Assembly: GCF_038446665.1 (NCBI RefSeq)
Contig: NZ_CP151802.1
Coordinates: forward strand, 682,001 to 746,000
Reading direction: 5' to 3'
Length of the DNA: 64,000 nt
DNA from: Lysobacter sp. FW306-1B-D06B
Lineage (GTDB): Bacteria; Pseudomonadota; Gammaproteobacteria; Xanthomonadales; Xanthomonadaceae
Shown here: positions 9,499-18,546 of the stretch, one piece after another
Position numbering within the stretch: position 1 is the stretch's first letter
Layout: every line of letters starts with the position of its first letter
Notes under the pieces: generated by a model
Databases searched by the model: none
What the model was told of the DNA's origin: nothing
What the model saw: only the letters and a program-made list of their open reading frames with translations
Translations under genes and position numbers: made by a program

Positions 9499-10416
9499 TC
9501 ACACCAACGCCGAGCGCCCCTCATCCGTGCAATGCACGAAGTTCACCGGAATCCCATGCGCGCCCAGCACCGCGGCGATCTGGCGCTGACGCGCCTGGAA
9601 ATGGCGATGCTGCGCTTCCAGTTTGCTGCGGCACTCCGGCGTGTCGCAGGGCGCTTCGGTGGCGTAGCGCGATTTCCACGCGCGCGGCTCGAACATCGCG
9701 ATGCGCGCCTCGCCGTCGGCGTAGTGCACCAGCGGCTCGGGCACGGCGTCGAGCCAGTGCTCGCCCTCCGGCTGCAGCAACGCCGTTTCCAGCAGCGGCC
9801 ACAGCGGCGCCAGGCCGGCGTGGTCGTACTGCATGGCCATCATCGCGGCCAGGTCGTGCACGGTGAGGTAGCGCGCATGTTCGACCTGCACGCCGAACGC
9901 CTGCTGCGCCGCCAGCGCCGTGGCCGCGCCGGCCATGCCGCGCTCCAGCAGTTCGCGCTCGAAAGCCTCGCCCACGCGCGCGGTGACGGCCTCGCTGCCG
10001 CCCAGCACGAACGGCACCAGCCGGAACGGGCCGCCCAGATGGTCCGGTGAGGGCGTGAGCGCCCCCGGCAGTTGCGCCTCGTGCGCGCCGAACGCGATGA
10101 CCCGCCCCGCCTCCGGCGCGACGCCGGCGCGCGGTGCGCGGGCGGCGAGCTGGTCGAGTTCGCGGTGCAGCGGCCAGCCCGGGCGCAGCAGTTCGACGGG
10201 GTCGTAATGGGCGCCGACGGTGATCAGGTCGAGCGACGCGGCTTCCGGCACGAAGCCGGCCAGATCGCGGGCGATCAGCTCCGCCAGGGCGCCGACCTCG
10301 TTCTGCGCCAGCGCCTGGCGGGCGACGGGCGCGTCGCCGCGCAGCTCCAGGGCCAACGCCCCCAGGACGTGCAGGGCGGCGGGCGGAGCGGGCGGAACGG
10401 TCTGCGCTGAAGTCAT
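9499..10416 (-). CDS. Conserved hypothetical protein
   Basis: 305-residue soluble protein that I do not recognise. It is Ala-rich at the N-terminus. It has a middle part with VIAFGAHEAQLPG and GPFRLVPFVLGG, and a helical part with YLTVHDLAAMMAMQYDH. The C-terminus contains APCDTPECRSKLEAQ (two Cys four residues apart) followed by a HxxHFQARQRQ helix and a last Cys in NFVHC. No signal peptide or membrane segment. ATG 10416 gives a sensible N-terminus. It is divergent from the thiolase gene, with 127 bp between start codons. Confidence 0.75.
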   Translation of the reverse strand: MTSAQTVPPAPPAALHVLGALALELRGDAPVARQALAQNEVGALAELIARDLAGFVPEAASLDLITVGAHYDPVELLRPGWPLHRELDQLAARAPRAGVAPEAGRVIAFGAHEAQLPGALTPSPDHLGGPFRLVPFVLGGSEAVTARVGEAFERELLERGMAGAATALAAQQAFGVQVEHARYLTVHDLAAMMAMQYDHAGLAPLWPLLETALLQPEGEHWLDAVPEPLVHYADGEARIAMFEPRAWKSRYATEAPCDTPECRSKLEAQHRHFQARQRQIAAVLGAHGIPVNFVHCTDEGRSALV

Positions 10417-10543
10417 GGCTTCCAGTATCGTCGATACGGTGGCGTGTGGTCGCAATCGGGAGGCGGCGCTACACTTCGGGCCATTATGCCCGCCCGGTCG
10501 TAAAGGCCTTGGCGACTCCCCCTTTGCTCTGCGAGGTGTGCCG

Positions 10544-11821
10544 ATGCGTCCTGCCCGTCCCGTTGCCGTGCTCGGTGGCGTCCGAATCCCGTTCTGCCGC
10601 CAGAACACGGCCTACTCGGACGTCGGCAACCTGGGCATGTCGGTGCGCACGCTCGGCGCGCTGGTCGAAAAGTTCGGCCTGCACGGCCAGCAGCTGGGCG
10701 AGGTCGCGATGGGTGCGGTCATCAAGCACTCCAGCGACTGGAACCTCGGCCGCGAGGCCACGCTGTCCTCGGGCCTGTCGCCGCTGACGCCGGGCATCAC
10801 CCTGCAGCGCGCGTGCGGCACCTCGCTGGATTCGATCGTCCACATCGGCAACAAGATCGCCGCCGGGCAGATCGACGTCGGCGTGGGCGGCGGTTCGGAC
10901 ACCACTTCCGACGTGCCGATCGTTTACGGCCAGAAGCTGCGCCGCCGCCTGCTGGAAGCCGCGCGCGCGAAGACGCCGCGCGACAAACTGGCCGCGTTCA
11001 AGGGTTTCCATTTCCGCGAGCTCAAGCCCGAGTTCCCGGGCGTGGCCGAGCCGCGCACCGGCAAGTCGATGGGCGAGCACTGCGAGGACATGGCCAAGCA
11101 GTGGAACATCTCGCGCGATTCGCAGGACGAGTGGGCGCTGTCTTCGCACCTCAAGCTCGCCGCCGCCTACGAGCGCGGGTTCTTCAACGATCTGGTCGTC
11201 AGCTTCCGCGGCGTGGCGCGCGACAACATCCTGCGCGCCGACAGCACGCTGGAGAAGCTGGCTTCGCTCAAGCCCGCGTTCGACAAGACCTCCGGCCGCG
11301 GCACGCTCACGGCCGGCAACTCCACGCCGCTCACCGACGGCGCATCGGCGTGCCTGCTGGCCTCCGACGAATGGGCGCGTTCGCACGGCATCGAACCGCT
11401 GTGCTACCTGCGCGACGCGCACGTGGCGGCGGTGGATTTCGTGCACGGCGAAGGCCTGCTGATGGCGCCGACCATCGCCGTGCCGGAGATGCTCAAGCGC
11501 AACGGGCTGACGCTGCAGGACTTCGACTTCTACGAGATCCACGAGGCCTTCGCCGCGCAGGTGCTGTGCACGCTGCGCGCGTGGGAGAGCGAGGAATACT
11601 GCCGCAACCGCTTGGGCCTGGATGCCCCAATGGGCCGCATCGATGTGTCGAAGATCAACCCGAATGGCTCCTCGCTGGCGGCGGGCCATCCGTTCGCCGC
11701 GACCGGCGCGCGCATCGTCGCCACCGCCGCGAAGGAACTGAAGCAGCGCGGCGGCGGCCGCTGCCTGGTGTCGATCTGCACCGCCGGCGGCATGGGCGTG
11801 GTCGCGATCCTGGAGCGCTGA
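10544..11821 (+). CDS. fadI: Acetyl-CoA C-acyltransferase (FadI-type thiolase)
   Basis: Thiolase of 425 residues that cleaves 3-ketoacyl-CoA in fatty acid beta-oxidation. The acyl-accepting Cys is C91 in LQRACGTSLDS. The catalytic His motifs are FYEIHEAFAAQ and NGSSLAAGHPFAATG. The second Cys is in the C-terminal ICTAGGMG. Its length and the insertion around GFHFRELKPEFPG are more like FadI than the short FadA/PhaA thiolases. No partner FadJ gene is adjacent, so the symbol is a best family guess. ATG 10544 begins the conserved PVAVLGGVRIPF. Confidence 0.88.
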   Translation: MRPARPVAVLGGVRIPFCRQNTAYSDVGNLGMSVRTLGALVEKFGLHGQQLGEVAMGAVIKHSSDWNLGREATLSSGLSPLTPGITLQRACGTSLDSIVHIGNKIAAGQIDVGVGGGSDTTSDVPIVYGQKLRRRLLEAARAKTPRDKLAAFKGFHFRELKPEFPGVAEPRTGKSMGEHCEDMAKQWNISRDSQDEWALSSHLKLAAAYERGFFNDLVVSFRGVARDNILRADSTLEKLASLKPAFDKTSGRGTLTAGNSTPLTDGASACLLASDEWARSHGIEPLCYLRDAHVAAVDFVHGEGLLMAPTIAVPEMLKRNGLTLQDFDFYEIHEAFAAQVLCTLRAWESEEYCRNRLGLDAPMGRIDVSKINPNGSSLAAGHPFAATGARIVATAAKELKQRGGGRCLVSICTAGGMGVVAILER

Positions 11822-12091
11822 ACCGCGCGCGGCCGGAGCGGTACGACGCGCCGGCTCCGGCTCCTATCTCGCAAGGTTCGATGGGCCGACCGCAAGTCGG
11901 GGCATTCCGGCTTGCGCCCTGCCCGACCCCCGGCGCGGCCCGCCTGAGACTGCGACGAAGTTTGCAGAATCTGGCCTTTCGGCCCTAGGATCGGCGCGCG
12001 GGCCAGCCGGTGTGGGGACACCGGCAGCGATTCGGCCCGCGAACGCTCCCAGCGGGCGCGTGCGCTGGCACTGCAGGGGAAGGGGAAATAG

Positions 12092-12649
12092 ATGGCGACG
12101 TTGAACCCGTACCAGCCGCCCACGACGCGGCTGCGCGAGGCGCTGTCCGCCGAGGTCGGCGGCGATTGCTGGCGCGATGGCAAGGAACTGGTGGTGCGTC
12201 CGGGCTGCACGCTGCCGGGGCGCTGCATCAAGTGCAACGAACCGGCCGCCGAGCCGATGCAGCACGCGCGCTTCTACTGGCATCACCCGGCGCTGTATCT
12301 GGTGATCTTCATCAATCTGCTGATCTACCTCGTCATCGCACTGATCGTGCGGCGGCGCACGCCGGTGACGATCGGCCTGTGCGAGCGGCATCGGATGCGG
12401 CGGCGGGTGAGCACGATCGGCGCGATCTCGGGCACGCTGCTCGGCGTCGGGCTGATCGGCTACGGCGTATCGGGCGATGCGCCGGTGGTTTCGATGATCG
12501 GCGTGGCGATGCTGCTGGCGAGCCTGGTGTGCGGCATCGTCGGATCGCGCGTGCTGGTGGTGACGCGCATCGGCGAGAACTACACGCGCTTCCGCGGTGC
12601 GGGCACCGAGTTCCTGGCGACGTTGCCGGCGTTCTATCGGACGCGGTGA
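12092..12649 (+). CDS. Small membrane protein with NPYQPP N-terminus and CxxC
   Basis: 185-residue protein. The N-terminal NPYQPP motif is common to a loose group of small bacterial membrane proteins. A short soluble part holds a GRCIKCNEPA zinc-like CxxC at about residues 46-49. Two hydrophobic hairpins follow: LYLVIFINLLIYLVIALIV near 70-88 and a pair near 112-155. The C-terminal part ends FRGAGTEFLATLPAF. The ATG is preceded by AGGGGAAG. Function unknown. Confidence 0.75.
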   Translation: MATLNPYQPPTTRLREALSAEVGGDCWRDGKELVVRPGCTLPGRCIKCNEPAAEPMQHARFYWHHPALYLVIFINLLIYLVIALIVRRRTPVTIGLCERHRMRRRVSTIGAISGTLLGVGLIGYGVSGDAPVVSMIGVAMLLASLVCGIVGSRVLVVTRIGENYTRFRGAGTEFLATLPAFYRTR

Positions 12650-12654
12650 GGCTG

Positions 12655-13160
12655 ATCACAACCTCAGAGGCTGTTGCTGTTGCTCTTGAACAGCCTTTCA
12701 GGTCACTAGCCCCGAAGGGCGCCGCACATGGATGTGCGGCGGTGAGCGCTGAGCCAGGGATGGCGAATCGCGAACGCGCCTACTCGCTGTCCGGTCGTGG
12801 GATTGGTTTGGGCAAATGGAAGGCCCTTTCTTTTGGTTACTTTTCTTTGGGCAAGCAAAGAAAAGTGACCCGAGCGGCGTAGCCGATCGGAAGCTTTTGC
12901 TATTGCTCCTTCTTTGAGAAGCCTGAGAAAGCCAAATCAAAATGGATTCCAGCTTTCGCTGGAATGACGGAGACAAGGTTCGCCGTCATCGGATTGCCCG
13001 CGCGCTGCGGGCCTGGATCCCGGCCCTTCGACCAGCTCAGGACAGGCCTTCGCCGAGATGACGGTGAAGTGGGTCGCCGCACAGGGAGTGCCCGTGCGCT
13101 ACGGGCCAGGGTCCCGGCCTTCGCCGGGATGACGATTCTGGTCTGGGCAGCCAGCAGGTG
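12655..13160. repeat. Composite intergenic repeat region
   Basis: No convincing gene is seen between 12650 and 13178. The block begins with GTTGCTGTTGCTCTTG, continues with the hairpin GCCGCACATGGATGTGCGGC (near 12722-12741), and contains the TTTTGGTTACTTTTCTTTGG...AAAGAAAAGTGACCCG hairpin near 12830-12875. This combination recurs in xanthomonad-type genomes. It ends with three ATTCC/GGGATGACG-type units (about 12945-12970, 13013-13062 and 13106-13136). Apparent reading frames through it are repeat translations. Confidence 0.75.
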
Positions 13161-13178
13161 ACTCGACTCGCGTGCGCC

Positions 13179-14429
13179 TTACCCGCGCAAGCGCGGCACC
13201 CCGTGCTCGTCGCGCTCTTCCACCACAGCCTCATCGAAGATGGTCTGACGCAGGTCGCGTCCCGGCAGCGGCTGCGTCGCCTCGCCGCGCGCGGCGGCGA
13301 GCGCGTTGGCGTAGCACAGGCGCGCCAGCTTCTCCTCGCCGGCCTGGGCGAAACCGCTGCCGAGTTCTTCCCATGCCTCGCTGTTGGCGCCCTGCGCCAG
13401 CGCGCGATGCAGGTACTGCTCCGCCTGCGGCCACTGGCCCTGGGCGCGCGCAAGCCGCGCCAGGGTAAGCAGCAATGCAGGGCTGGCCGGATGCGCCTGC
13501 AACCAGCGCTCGGCCACGGCACGGCGCGCATCGAGACGGCCCACCGGCAAACGCCCGTACAGCGCGGCCAGCGACTCGTCCCAGCGCGCGTCCAGCGCCT
13601 GTTCGACGCTCTTGGCGGCCGCTTCGTCCCAACGCAGCGCGGCGGCGCGTTCGGCGTAGGCGGCGACCGCGGCCGGGTCGCTGCGCAGCGGCTTGGGCAG
13701 CGCTTCCCAGCGATCGGCCAGCACGTTCGCATCGGCGGCTTCGCGCAGCGATGCGGCGGCCCACTGCGCTTCCAGCGTGGAGAGGCGTTCGTTCGACAAC
13801 GCCTGCTGCTGGCGCAATGCGCCGAGCGTGCCGTAGGCCTCGCCGCTGCGTCCCAGCGCGGCGAGCGCTTCGCCGCGCAACACCAGGCCGCGCGGCGGTA
13901 GCGGCGTGGCCGAAGGCGCATCCAGGATCGACAGCGCGTCGGCGGCGCGGTTCTGCGTCAGGGCGAATTCGGCATCGGCAATCGCGCGCGAGGCCGGATG
14001 GTCCGTGCCGATCGCTGTCAGATGCGCGCGCGCCGCGGCTTCATCGCCGCGCGCCCACGCCGCACGCGCCGCGCCGATGCGGCCAACGGCCAACGCGTCG
14101 CGCTCCTGTGCCGCCTGCTCGAGCAGCTTTTCCGCACGGCTCCATTCGCCGCGATGCACGGCGTCGAAGCCGTCGATGAGGCGCGCGCGCGACTGACGCC
14201 GGCGGTGCCGGCGCATCGCCACGAACGGCAGGCTCGCCAGCTTCCACAGCACCCACAGCACGGCCAGCGCCAGCAGCAGCAGCGCGATCGCCTTGGGCAC
14301 GTTGGTGGTGTAGTCGTTTCCGCCGTAGCGAACGAGCACGTAGCCGGGATCCTGCACCAGCAGCTGCGCGATCAGCGCACCCACCAGCGCCAGCACGATC
14401 CAGAACAGCACGTTGCGGAACAGGTTCAT
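13179..14429 (-). CDS. hemY: Heme biosynthesis-associated TPR membrane protein HemY
   Basis: 416-residue inner membrane protein. Two N-terminal helices (about residues 5-27 and 46-66) flank a periplasmic loop containing DPGYVLVRYG, a HemY hallmark. The rest is a cytoplasmic series of TPR-like helices rich in AEQYLHRALAQGANSEAWEELG-type repeats. This proteobacterial HemY is distinct from the protoporphyrinogen oxidase of the same name. Its exact role in heme synthesis is unproven. It is last in the hemD-hemX-hemY run, 49 bp after hemX, and starts at ATG 14429 after AGGAGCCGCG. Confidence 0.9.
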   Translation of the reverse strand: MNLFRNVLFWIVLALVGALIAQLLVQDPGYVLVRYGGNDYTTNVPKAIALLLLALAVLWVLWKLASLPFVAMRRHRRRQSRARLIDGFDAVHRGEWSRAEKLLEQAAQERDALAVGRIGAARAAWARGDEAAARAHLTAIGTDHPASRAIADAEFALTQNRAADALSILDAPSATPLPPRGLVLRGEALAALGRSGEAYGTLGALRQQQALSNERLSTLEAQWAAASLREAADANVLADRWEALPKPLRSDPAAVAAYAERAAALRWDEAAAKSVEQALDARWDESLAALYGRLPVGRLDARRAVAERWLQAHPASPALLLTLARLARAQGQWPQAEQYLHRALAQGANSEAWEELGSGFAQAGEEKLARLCYANALAAARGEATQPLPGRDLRQTIFDEAVVEERDEHGVPRLRG

Positions 14430-14478
14430 CGCGGCTCCTTGTCGTTCCCGCCCTGCCAGGCGCGCGCAGGGAAGCGGT

Positions 14479-15459
14479 TCAATCCGCCGCGCGCAACTGG
14501 CGCAGTTGCTGCAGTGTGCTTCCCAGTGTCGGAAGCGTGAGTGAAAGTTCGCGCGCACCGATCTCGCGCAGTTGCGCACGCTGGCTGTCGAGCGTCTTCG
14601 ATGGCGGCCACAGGCGCGTGAGCCAGCCGTCGGCGCGTTGCAGCGCGGCGCGGAAGCCGGCTTCGTCGCGACGCTCCGCCGCCGCACGCGCAAGCGAAAT
14701 TTCCAGCTGGAGACCGGCCACCGCGGCGATGCGATCGGACGGTTGCACGGCGACGGTGCGATCGCTGGGGTTCACGTCGACGAGCGTGGCGAACGCGCGG
14801 CGCCACCACGGCGCGTCGGTCGCGGTGGTCGTCTGCGGCTCCACGGGCGCGGCGCTGATCGTGCGCGCGAACGCGTCGAGTTCGGCCATCGCGCGCACGC
14901 GCGGCTCGGTGCCAAGCGCGTCGAGGCCGGCGCGTTCCTGCTGCAATGTCTGGCGCAGGCTGAGGTAGGCGGGGTCGTCGATGCCGTCGAGCACGTTGCC
15001 GGCCAGCACATAGGCGCGGCGCGCGCCGTCCAGGTCGCCGGCGATGAGCAGGCGCTGCTGCGCCATGCCGAGCAGGAGTTCGGCTTCGTCCAGGCGCAGG
15101 GCTTGTTCGCCGTGGCGATCGGGATCGGCGAGTTTGGAAACGGTGTCTTCGATCAGTGCCGAACGCTGGCCGATGCCGAGCACTTCATCGCGCAGCACGC
15201 GGTTGGTCGCGTCGGCCTGCTGCAGGCGCTGCAGCTGCGAACGCTGATCGCGGCGGATCGTATCGATGCGACCCTCCAGCGCGTCCAGGCGTTGGCCGGC
15301 GTCGGCCTGCTCCGCACGCGCGCGCTCGCTGCGTGTCTGCCACTGGGTCCAGCCCCACGCGGCGCCGGCGGCAAGCAGCAGCGCGACGATGATCCACAGC
15401 ACCCAACCGTAGGAACGGCGGGCGGGCGGCGAGGTCGTCGGAGCGGGGGTAGCGGACAC
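14479..15459 (-). CDS. hemX: HemX-like membrane protein
   Basis: 326-residue HemX family protein. A short Pro/Thr-rich N-terminus precedes one transmembrane helix (SYGWVLWIIVALLLAAGAAW, about residues 16-35). A coiled coil follows (about 40-90) and then a helical periplasmic domain with ALRLDEAELLLGMAQQRLL, typical of HemX. It is often annotated as uroporphyrinogen-III C-methyltransferase, but it has no SAM methyltransferase motifs. It sits between hemD and hemY with about 50 bp on each side, implying one operon. Confidence 0.9.
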   Translation of the reverse strand: MSATPAPTTSPPARRSYGWVLWIIVALLLAAGAAWGWTQWQTRSERARAEQADAGQRLDALEGRIDTIRRDQRSQLQRLQQADATNRVLRDEVLGIGQRSALIEDTVSKLADPDRHGEQALRLDEAELLLGMAQQRLLIAGDLDGARRAYVLAGNVLDGIDDPAYLSLRQTLQQERAGLDALGTEPRVRAMAELDAFARTISAAPVEPQTTTATDAPWWRRAFATLVDVNPSDRTVAVQPSDRIAAVAGLQLEISLARAAAERRDEAGFRAALQRADGWLTRLWPPSKTLDSQRAQLREIGARELSLTLPTLGSTLQQLRQLRAAD

Positions 15460-15508
15460 GGCGGTATCGGCAAAGCGGGACGCGCCATGCTACCGGATGC
15501 GATGCGCG

Positions 15509-16276
15509 TCACGCGGCCGGCGCGGGGGCGTTTTTCGCGGTGGCGATCAGGTCGGCCGGGCGGGCGCTGGCGGCGAGCACGATGTCGGTGAAGCCGTGCG
15601 TGCGGGCAAAGTCGGCCAAGCGCTCGCTGGCGGCGATCACCTGTGCGCGGCGCAGGCGCTGGCGCAGGTCTTCGGGCAACGCGTCGATGACGAGCTGCAA
15701 GGCCTCGCCGCTCGACAGCAGCAGCCGCGCAGGCGCGTCCAGTGCCGCCAGCCGCGCGAGCGAGCGCGGCGATGGCGCGACCGCTTCGCGCGCATACACG
15801 TCGGCCCGCAGCACGCGCGCGCCGCGCGCTTCCAGCGCCGGCACGAGCACGCCGCGTCCACCCGGCGCGGTCACGAATCCCACCTGCGCATCGCGCAGGT
15901 CCGCCAGCCCGGGCAGCGCCAGCAGTCCTTCGCTGTCCATGCGCGCGGGCGCGTCCACCCGGGCGACACCGGCACGCCGCAGCGCCGCGGCGGTGCCGCT
16001 GCCCACCGCGAACCAGCGCTGGCCCGGCCGTTCCTGCAGCGCCTGCAGGCGCCGCGCGGCGCGCACGGCGACCGGGCTGGTGAAGATCACACGCGGTGCG
16101 GCGAGTGCGGCCAGCAGGCGCTCGCGCGTGGCCGCGTCTTCGCGCAGATGCAGGCGCCAGGGCGAAATCGGGATGAGGCCGGCACCGGCGCGAGCGGCCG
16201 CATTGCGGACAGGACCGTGCTCGCCGCGCGCGCGCAGCGAGATCACGTACCATCCGGGCGTCGCGTGGCCGGGCAT
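15509..16276 (-). CDS. hemD: Uroporphyrinogen-III synthase HemD
   Basis: 255-residue enzyme that cyclises hydroxymethylbilane to uroporphyrinogen III. The family is divergent, but the two-lobe pattern can be seen: VIFTSPVAVRAARRL and WFAVGSGTAAALRRAGV in the first half, RLLLSSGEALQLVIDALP and VIAASERLADFARTHGF in the second. ATG 16276 begins GWYVISLR, the usual HemD start; the longer frame adds unrelated residues. hemC is not adjacent. hemX and hemY follow on the same strand. Confidence 0.9.
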   Translation of the reverse strand: MPGHATPGWYVISLRARGEHGPVRNAAARAGAGLIPISPWRLHLREDAATRERLLAALAAPRVIFTSPVAVRAARRLQALQERPGQRWFAVGSGTAAALRRAGVARVDAPARMDSEGLLALPGLADLRDAQVGFVTAPGGRGVLVPALEARGARVLRADVYAREAVAPSPRSLARLAALDAPARLLLSSGEALQLVIDALPEDLRQRLRRAQVIAASERLADFARTHGFTDIVLAASARPADLIATAKNAPAPAA

Positions 16277-16331
16277 CGCATCAGCATAGCCGCCGCCCCG
16301 CGACCTTCGTTGTCCATCCCCCGATATCCGC

Positions 16332-16853
16332 ATGAATTCCAATACGCGCGCGTACGCTGCCGAAACCGACTACGACCATTCGCAAGCGCTGCTGCGCCTG
16401 CACCGGCATTACCAGTCGATGCCGCCGGTCGCGGCGATGAACGTGACCGTCGCCGCCTACGACGGCCGCTGCCTGCGCCTGCACGCGCCGCTGTCCACGC
16501 ACGTGAACGACAAAGGCTGCGCGTTCGGCGGCAGCCTGGCCTCGATGATGACGCTGGCCTCGTGGGGGCTGGTCGCGCTGCACATCGAAGAAGCCGAGCT
16601 GGAAGCCGACGTCTTCGTCGCCGACAGCCAGATCCGCTACGTGGCCCCGCTCTTCGCCGACCTGGAGGTGGAGGCCGAACTCGCCCCCGACGCCGCCTGG
16701 CCGAGTTTCGTCGCCACCCTGCGCGAGCGCGGCCGTGCGCGCATCGGCCTGGTCGCCCGCGCATTGCTGCCCGAGGGCGGCGTCGCCACCGAATTCACCG
16801 CGCGCTATGTCGCCATCGCCAAGTCACGGACGGCGAACCGGCCCAGCGGCTAG
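16332..16853 (+). CDS. YiiD C-terminal-type hotdog thioesterase
   Basis: 173-residue protein matching the hotdog-fold thioesterase domain found at the C-terminus of E. coli YiiD/FabY. Signature: LSTHVNDKGCAFGGSLASM at about residues 56-74, with the conserved Asn-Asp and the helix that follows. A strand pattern IRYVAPLFADLEVEAEL completes the fold. Unlike YiiD it lacks an N-terminal acetyltransferase domain. It may hydrolyse an acyl thioester; the substrate is unknown. It is divergent from hemD, with 55 bp between starts. Confidence 0.83.
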   Translation: MNSNTRAYAAETDYDHSQALLRLHRHYQSMPPVAAMNVTVAAYDGRCLRLHAPLSTHVNDKGCAFGGSLASMMTLASWGLVALHIEEAELEADVFVADSQIRYVAPLFADLEVEAELAPDAAWPSFVATLRERGRARIGLVARALLPEGGVATEFTARYVAIAKSRTANRPSG

Positions 16854-16880
16854 GATGGCGGCACTTCGAGGGGGAATCCG

Positions 16881-17309
16881 ATGCGCCTGACCAAGCCCAT
16901 GCTCCTGGCCGTGCTGGCCCTGCTGCTCGCCTTCACCGGCGACGCGCTGGCCCGTCGCGGCAAGATGGACCAGCTCCAGGCCAACCAGTACGCCTGGTCC
17001 GGCGCGATCCGCTGGGGCGACTTCGAGGGCGCACTGGGCCTGATCGAACCGGGCTACCGCGAATCGCACCCGGTCAGCGACCTGGAGCTCAAGCGCTACG
17101 AGCAGGTGCAGATCACCGCCTATCGCGAGCGCAACAGCACCGCCGACAAGAAGGGCGGCGTGGCGATGCGCGACATCGAGATCGGCGTGGTCAATCGCCA
17201 CACCCAAGCCGAGCGCACCGTGCGCTATCGCGAGGAATGGCGCTGGGACGAGGCCACCAAGAACTGGTGGCTGGTCACCGGCCTGCCGGACCTCTGGGAC
17301 GGCGAATAG
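16881..17309 (+). CDS. Conserved exported protein
   Basis: 142-residue protein with a signal peptide (hydrophobic LLAVLALLLAFTGDALA, likely cleavage near residue 24). A compact domain follows, with YAWSGAIRWGDFEGALGLIE, RYEQVQITAYRER and a C-terminal YREEWRWDEATKNWWLVTG. The pattern resembles NTF2/DUF4440-like small alpha+beta proteins, but I do not claim that family. A GAGGGGG ribosome site lies just upstream of ATG 16881. Function unknown. Confidence 0.75.
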   Translation: MRLTKPMLLAVLALLLAFTGDALARRGKMDQLQANQYAWSGAIRWGDFEGALGLIEPGYRESHPVSDLELKRYEQVQITAYRERNSTADKKGGVAMRDIEIGVVNRHTQAERTVRYREEWRWDEATKNWWLVTGLPDLWDGE

Positions 17310-17387
17310 GCCGTCCGGCGGGCGCACCTTTTGCGCCACCGCCGCCCCTGGGCGACAATCCCGCCCCCGCTACCGCTGCGTGATCCC

Positions 17388-17825
17388 GTGAATTTCCAAG
17401 AACTTCTGGCCTTCGCCGAACGCCACCCCTACCTGTCGTTCGCGCTGGTCGGCCTGACGCTGGCGATCCTCTACACCGAAGTGGCCCGCCTGTTCCGCGG
17501 CTACAAGGCGCTGCGCCCGGCCGAGCTGACGGGCCTGATGAACCGCGAGAACGCGCTGGTTATCGACCTGTCGGCCAGCAACGACTTCGAGAAGGGCCAC
17601 ATCGCCGGCAGCAAGTCGGTGCAGCCCAGCCAGTTCGACCCGGAGAACAAGCTGCTCGCCAATGCGAAGGAGCTTCCGGTGGTCGTGGTGTGCCGCACCG
17701 GCCAGGGTTCGGCCGACGCCGCCAAGCGCCTGAAGAAGGCCGGCTTCAAGCAGGTCTACTGGCTCGACGGCGGCATCGGCGCCTGGCAGCAGGCCGACCT
17801 GCCGCTGGTGAAAGGCCGCGCCTGA
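17388..17825 (+). CDS. Membrane-anchored rhodanese-like protein
   Basis: 145-residue protein. An N-terminal helix (FALVGLTLAILYTEVARLF, about residues 18-36) anchors a rhodanese domain of roughly 100 residues. The active-site Cys is C102 in VVVCRTGQGS; the family sulfurtransferase loop and the DFEKGHIAGS motif (about 66-75) are intact. The GTG at 17388 is chosen because it begins the conserved NFQELLAFAERHPYL. Similar single-domain proteins precede secB in many gammaproteobacteria, as here, with secB 195 bp downstream. Confidence 0.88.
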   Translation: MNFQELLAFAERHPYLSFALVGLTLAILYTEVARLFRGYKALRPAELTGLMNRENALVIDLSASNDFEKGHIAGSKSVQPSQFDPENKLLANAKELPVVVVCRTGQGSADAAKRLKKAGFKQVYWLDGGIGAWQQADLPLVKGRA

Positions 17826-18020
17826 TCGGCGCGACATCCTCTCGTGGATTCGCCGACGTGCGGGCTTGATCGCCCACCGTGCGCCCCAACACCGTGACGA
17901 GGGGATTGCACACATGGCTTGCCGTGGGCGCATCCGCCCGCGCAATCTGAACAGCCGGGCACGCTGGACCTGCGTGCCATAATCGATCCTTTCCGCATAT
18001 TTAACGCCTGGAGTCACGAG

Positions 18021-18533
18021 ATGTCCGAAGAAAACGTCAACGGCAATGCCGCGTCCGCCGAGAACAACGGCCCGGCGTTCACCGTCGAGAAGATCTACGT
18101 CAAGGACGTCTCCTTCGAAGTTCCGGGCGCCCCGGCGATCTTCAACGAGCAGGCCCAGCCGCAGCTCTCGATGAACCTCAACCAGAGCGTGCAGCGCCTC
18201 AACGAGAACGCCTTCGAAGTGGTCCTGGGCATCACCCTGACCTGCACCGCCAACGAGAAGACCCTGTACGTGGCCGAAGTGAAGCAGGCCGGCGTGTTCG
18301 GCCTGGCCGGCTTCGACGCGCAGACCCTGGACGCGATGCTCGGCACGCACTGCCCGAACGTCCTGTACCCGTACACCCGCCAGCTGATCAGCGACCTGAT
18401 CCAGTCCGGCGGCTTCCCGCCGTTCTTCCTGCAGCCGATCAACTTCGACGCGCTGTACGCCGAAGGCCTGCGCCAGCGCGCATCGCAGCAGCAGTCGGGT
18501 CTGGCCGACGCCGAGACCGCCGGCAACGCCTGA
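18021..18533 (+). CDS. secB: Protein-export chaperone SecB
   Basis: Cytosolic tetrameric chaperone that keeps precursor proteins unfolded and delivers them to SecA. The 170-residue product has an Asn/Glu-rich N-terminus, then the SecB core with [33 protein letters not shown] and [12 protein letters not shown]. The conserved segment [20 protein letters not shown] and the proline-rich [17 protein letters not shown] follow. ATG 18021 gives the standard length. gpsA starts 13 bp downstream, a conserved arrangement. Confidence 0.97.
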   Translation: MSEENVNGNAASAENNGPAFTVEKIYVKDVSFEVPGAPAIFNEQAQPQLSMNLNQSVQRLNENAFEVVLGITLTCTANEKTLYVAEVKQAGVFGLAGFDAQTLDAMLGTHCPNVLYPYTRQLISDLIQSGGFPPFFLQPINFDALYAEGLRQRASQQQSGLADAETAGNA

Positions 18534-18546
18534 TCGCGCCCGCGGC

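Noticed and set aside
8947..10050. 367-residue plus-strand frame crossing the HAD gene end and the next gene
   Set aside because: Composition is Arg/His-rich and it is antisense to the conserved gene 9499-10416; it is not a HAD continuation.
12728..12882. Apparent small protein ending GKQRKVTRAA
   Set aside because: It is the translation of the widespread AAAGAAAAGTGACCCG hairpin repeat; similar peptides come from every copy and do not indicate a gene.
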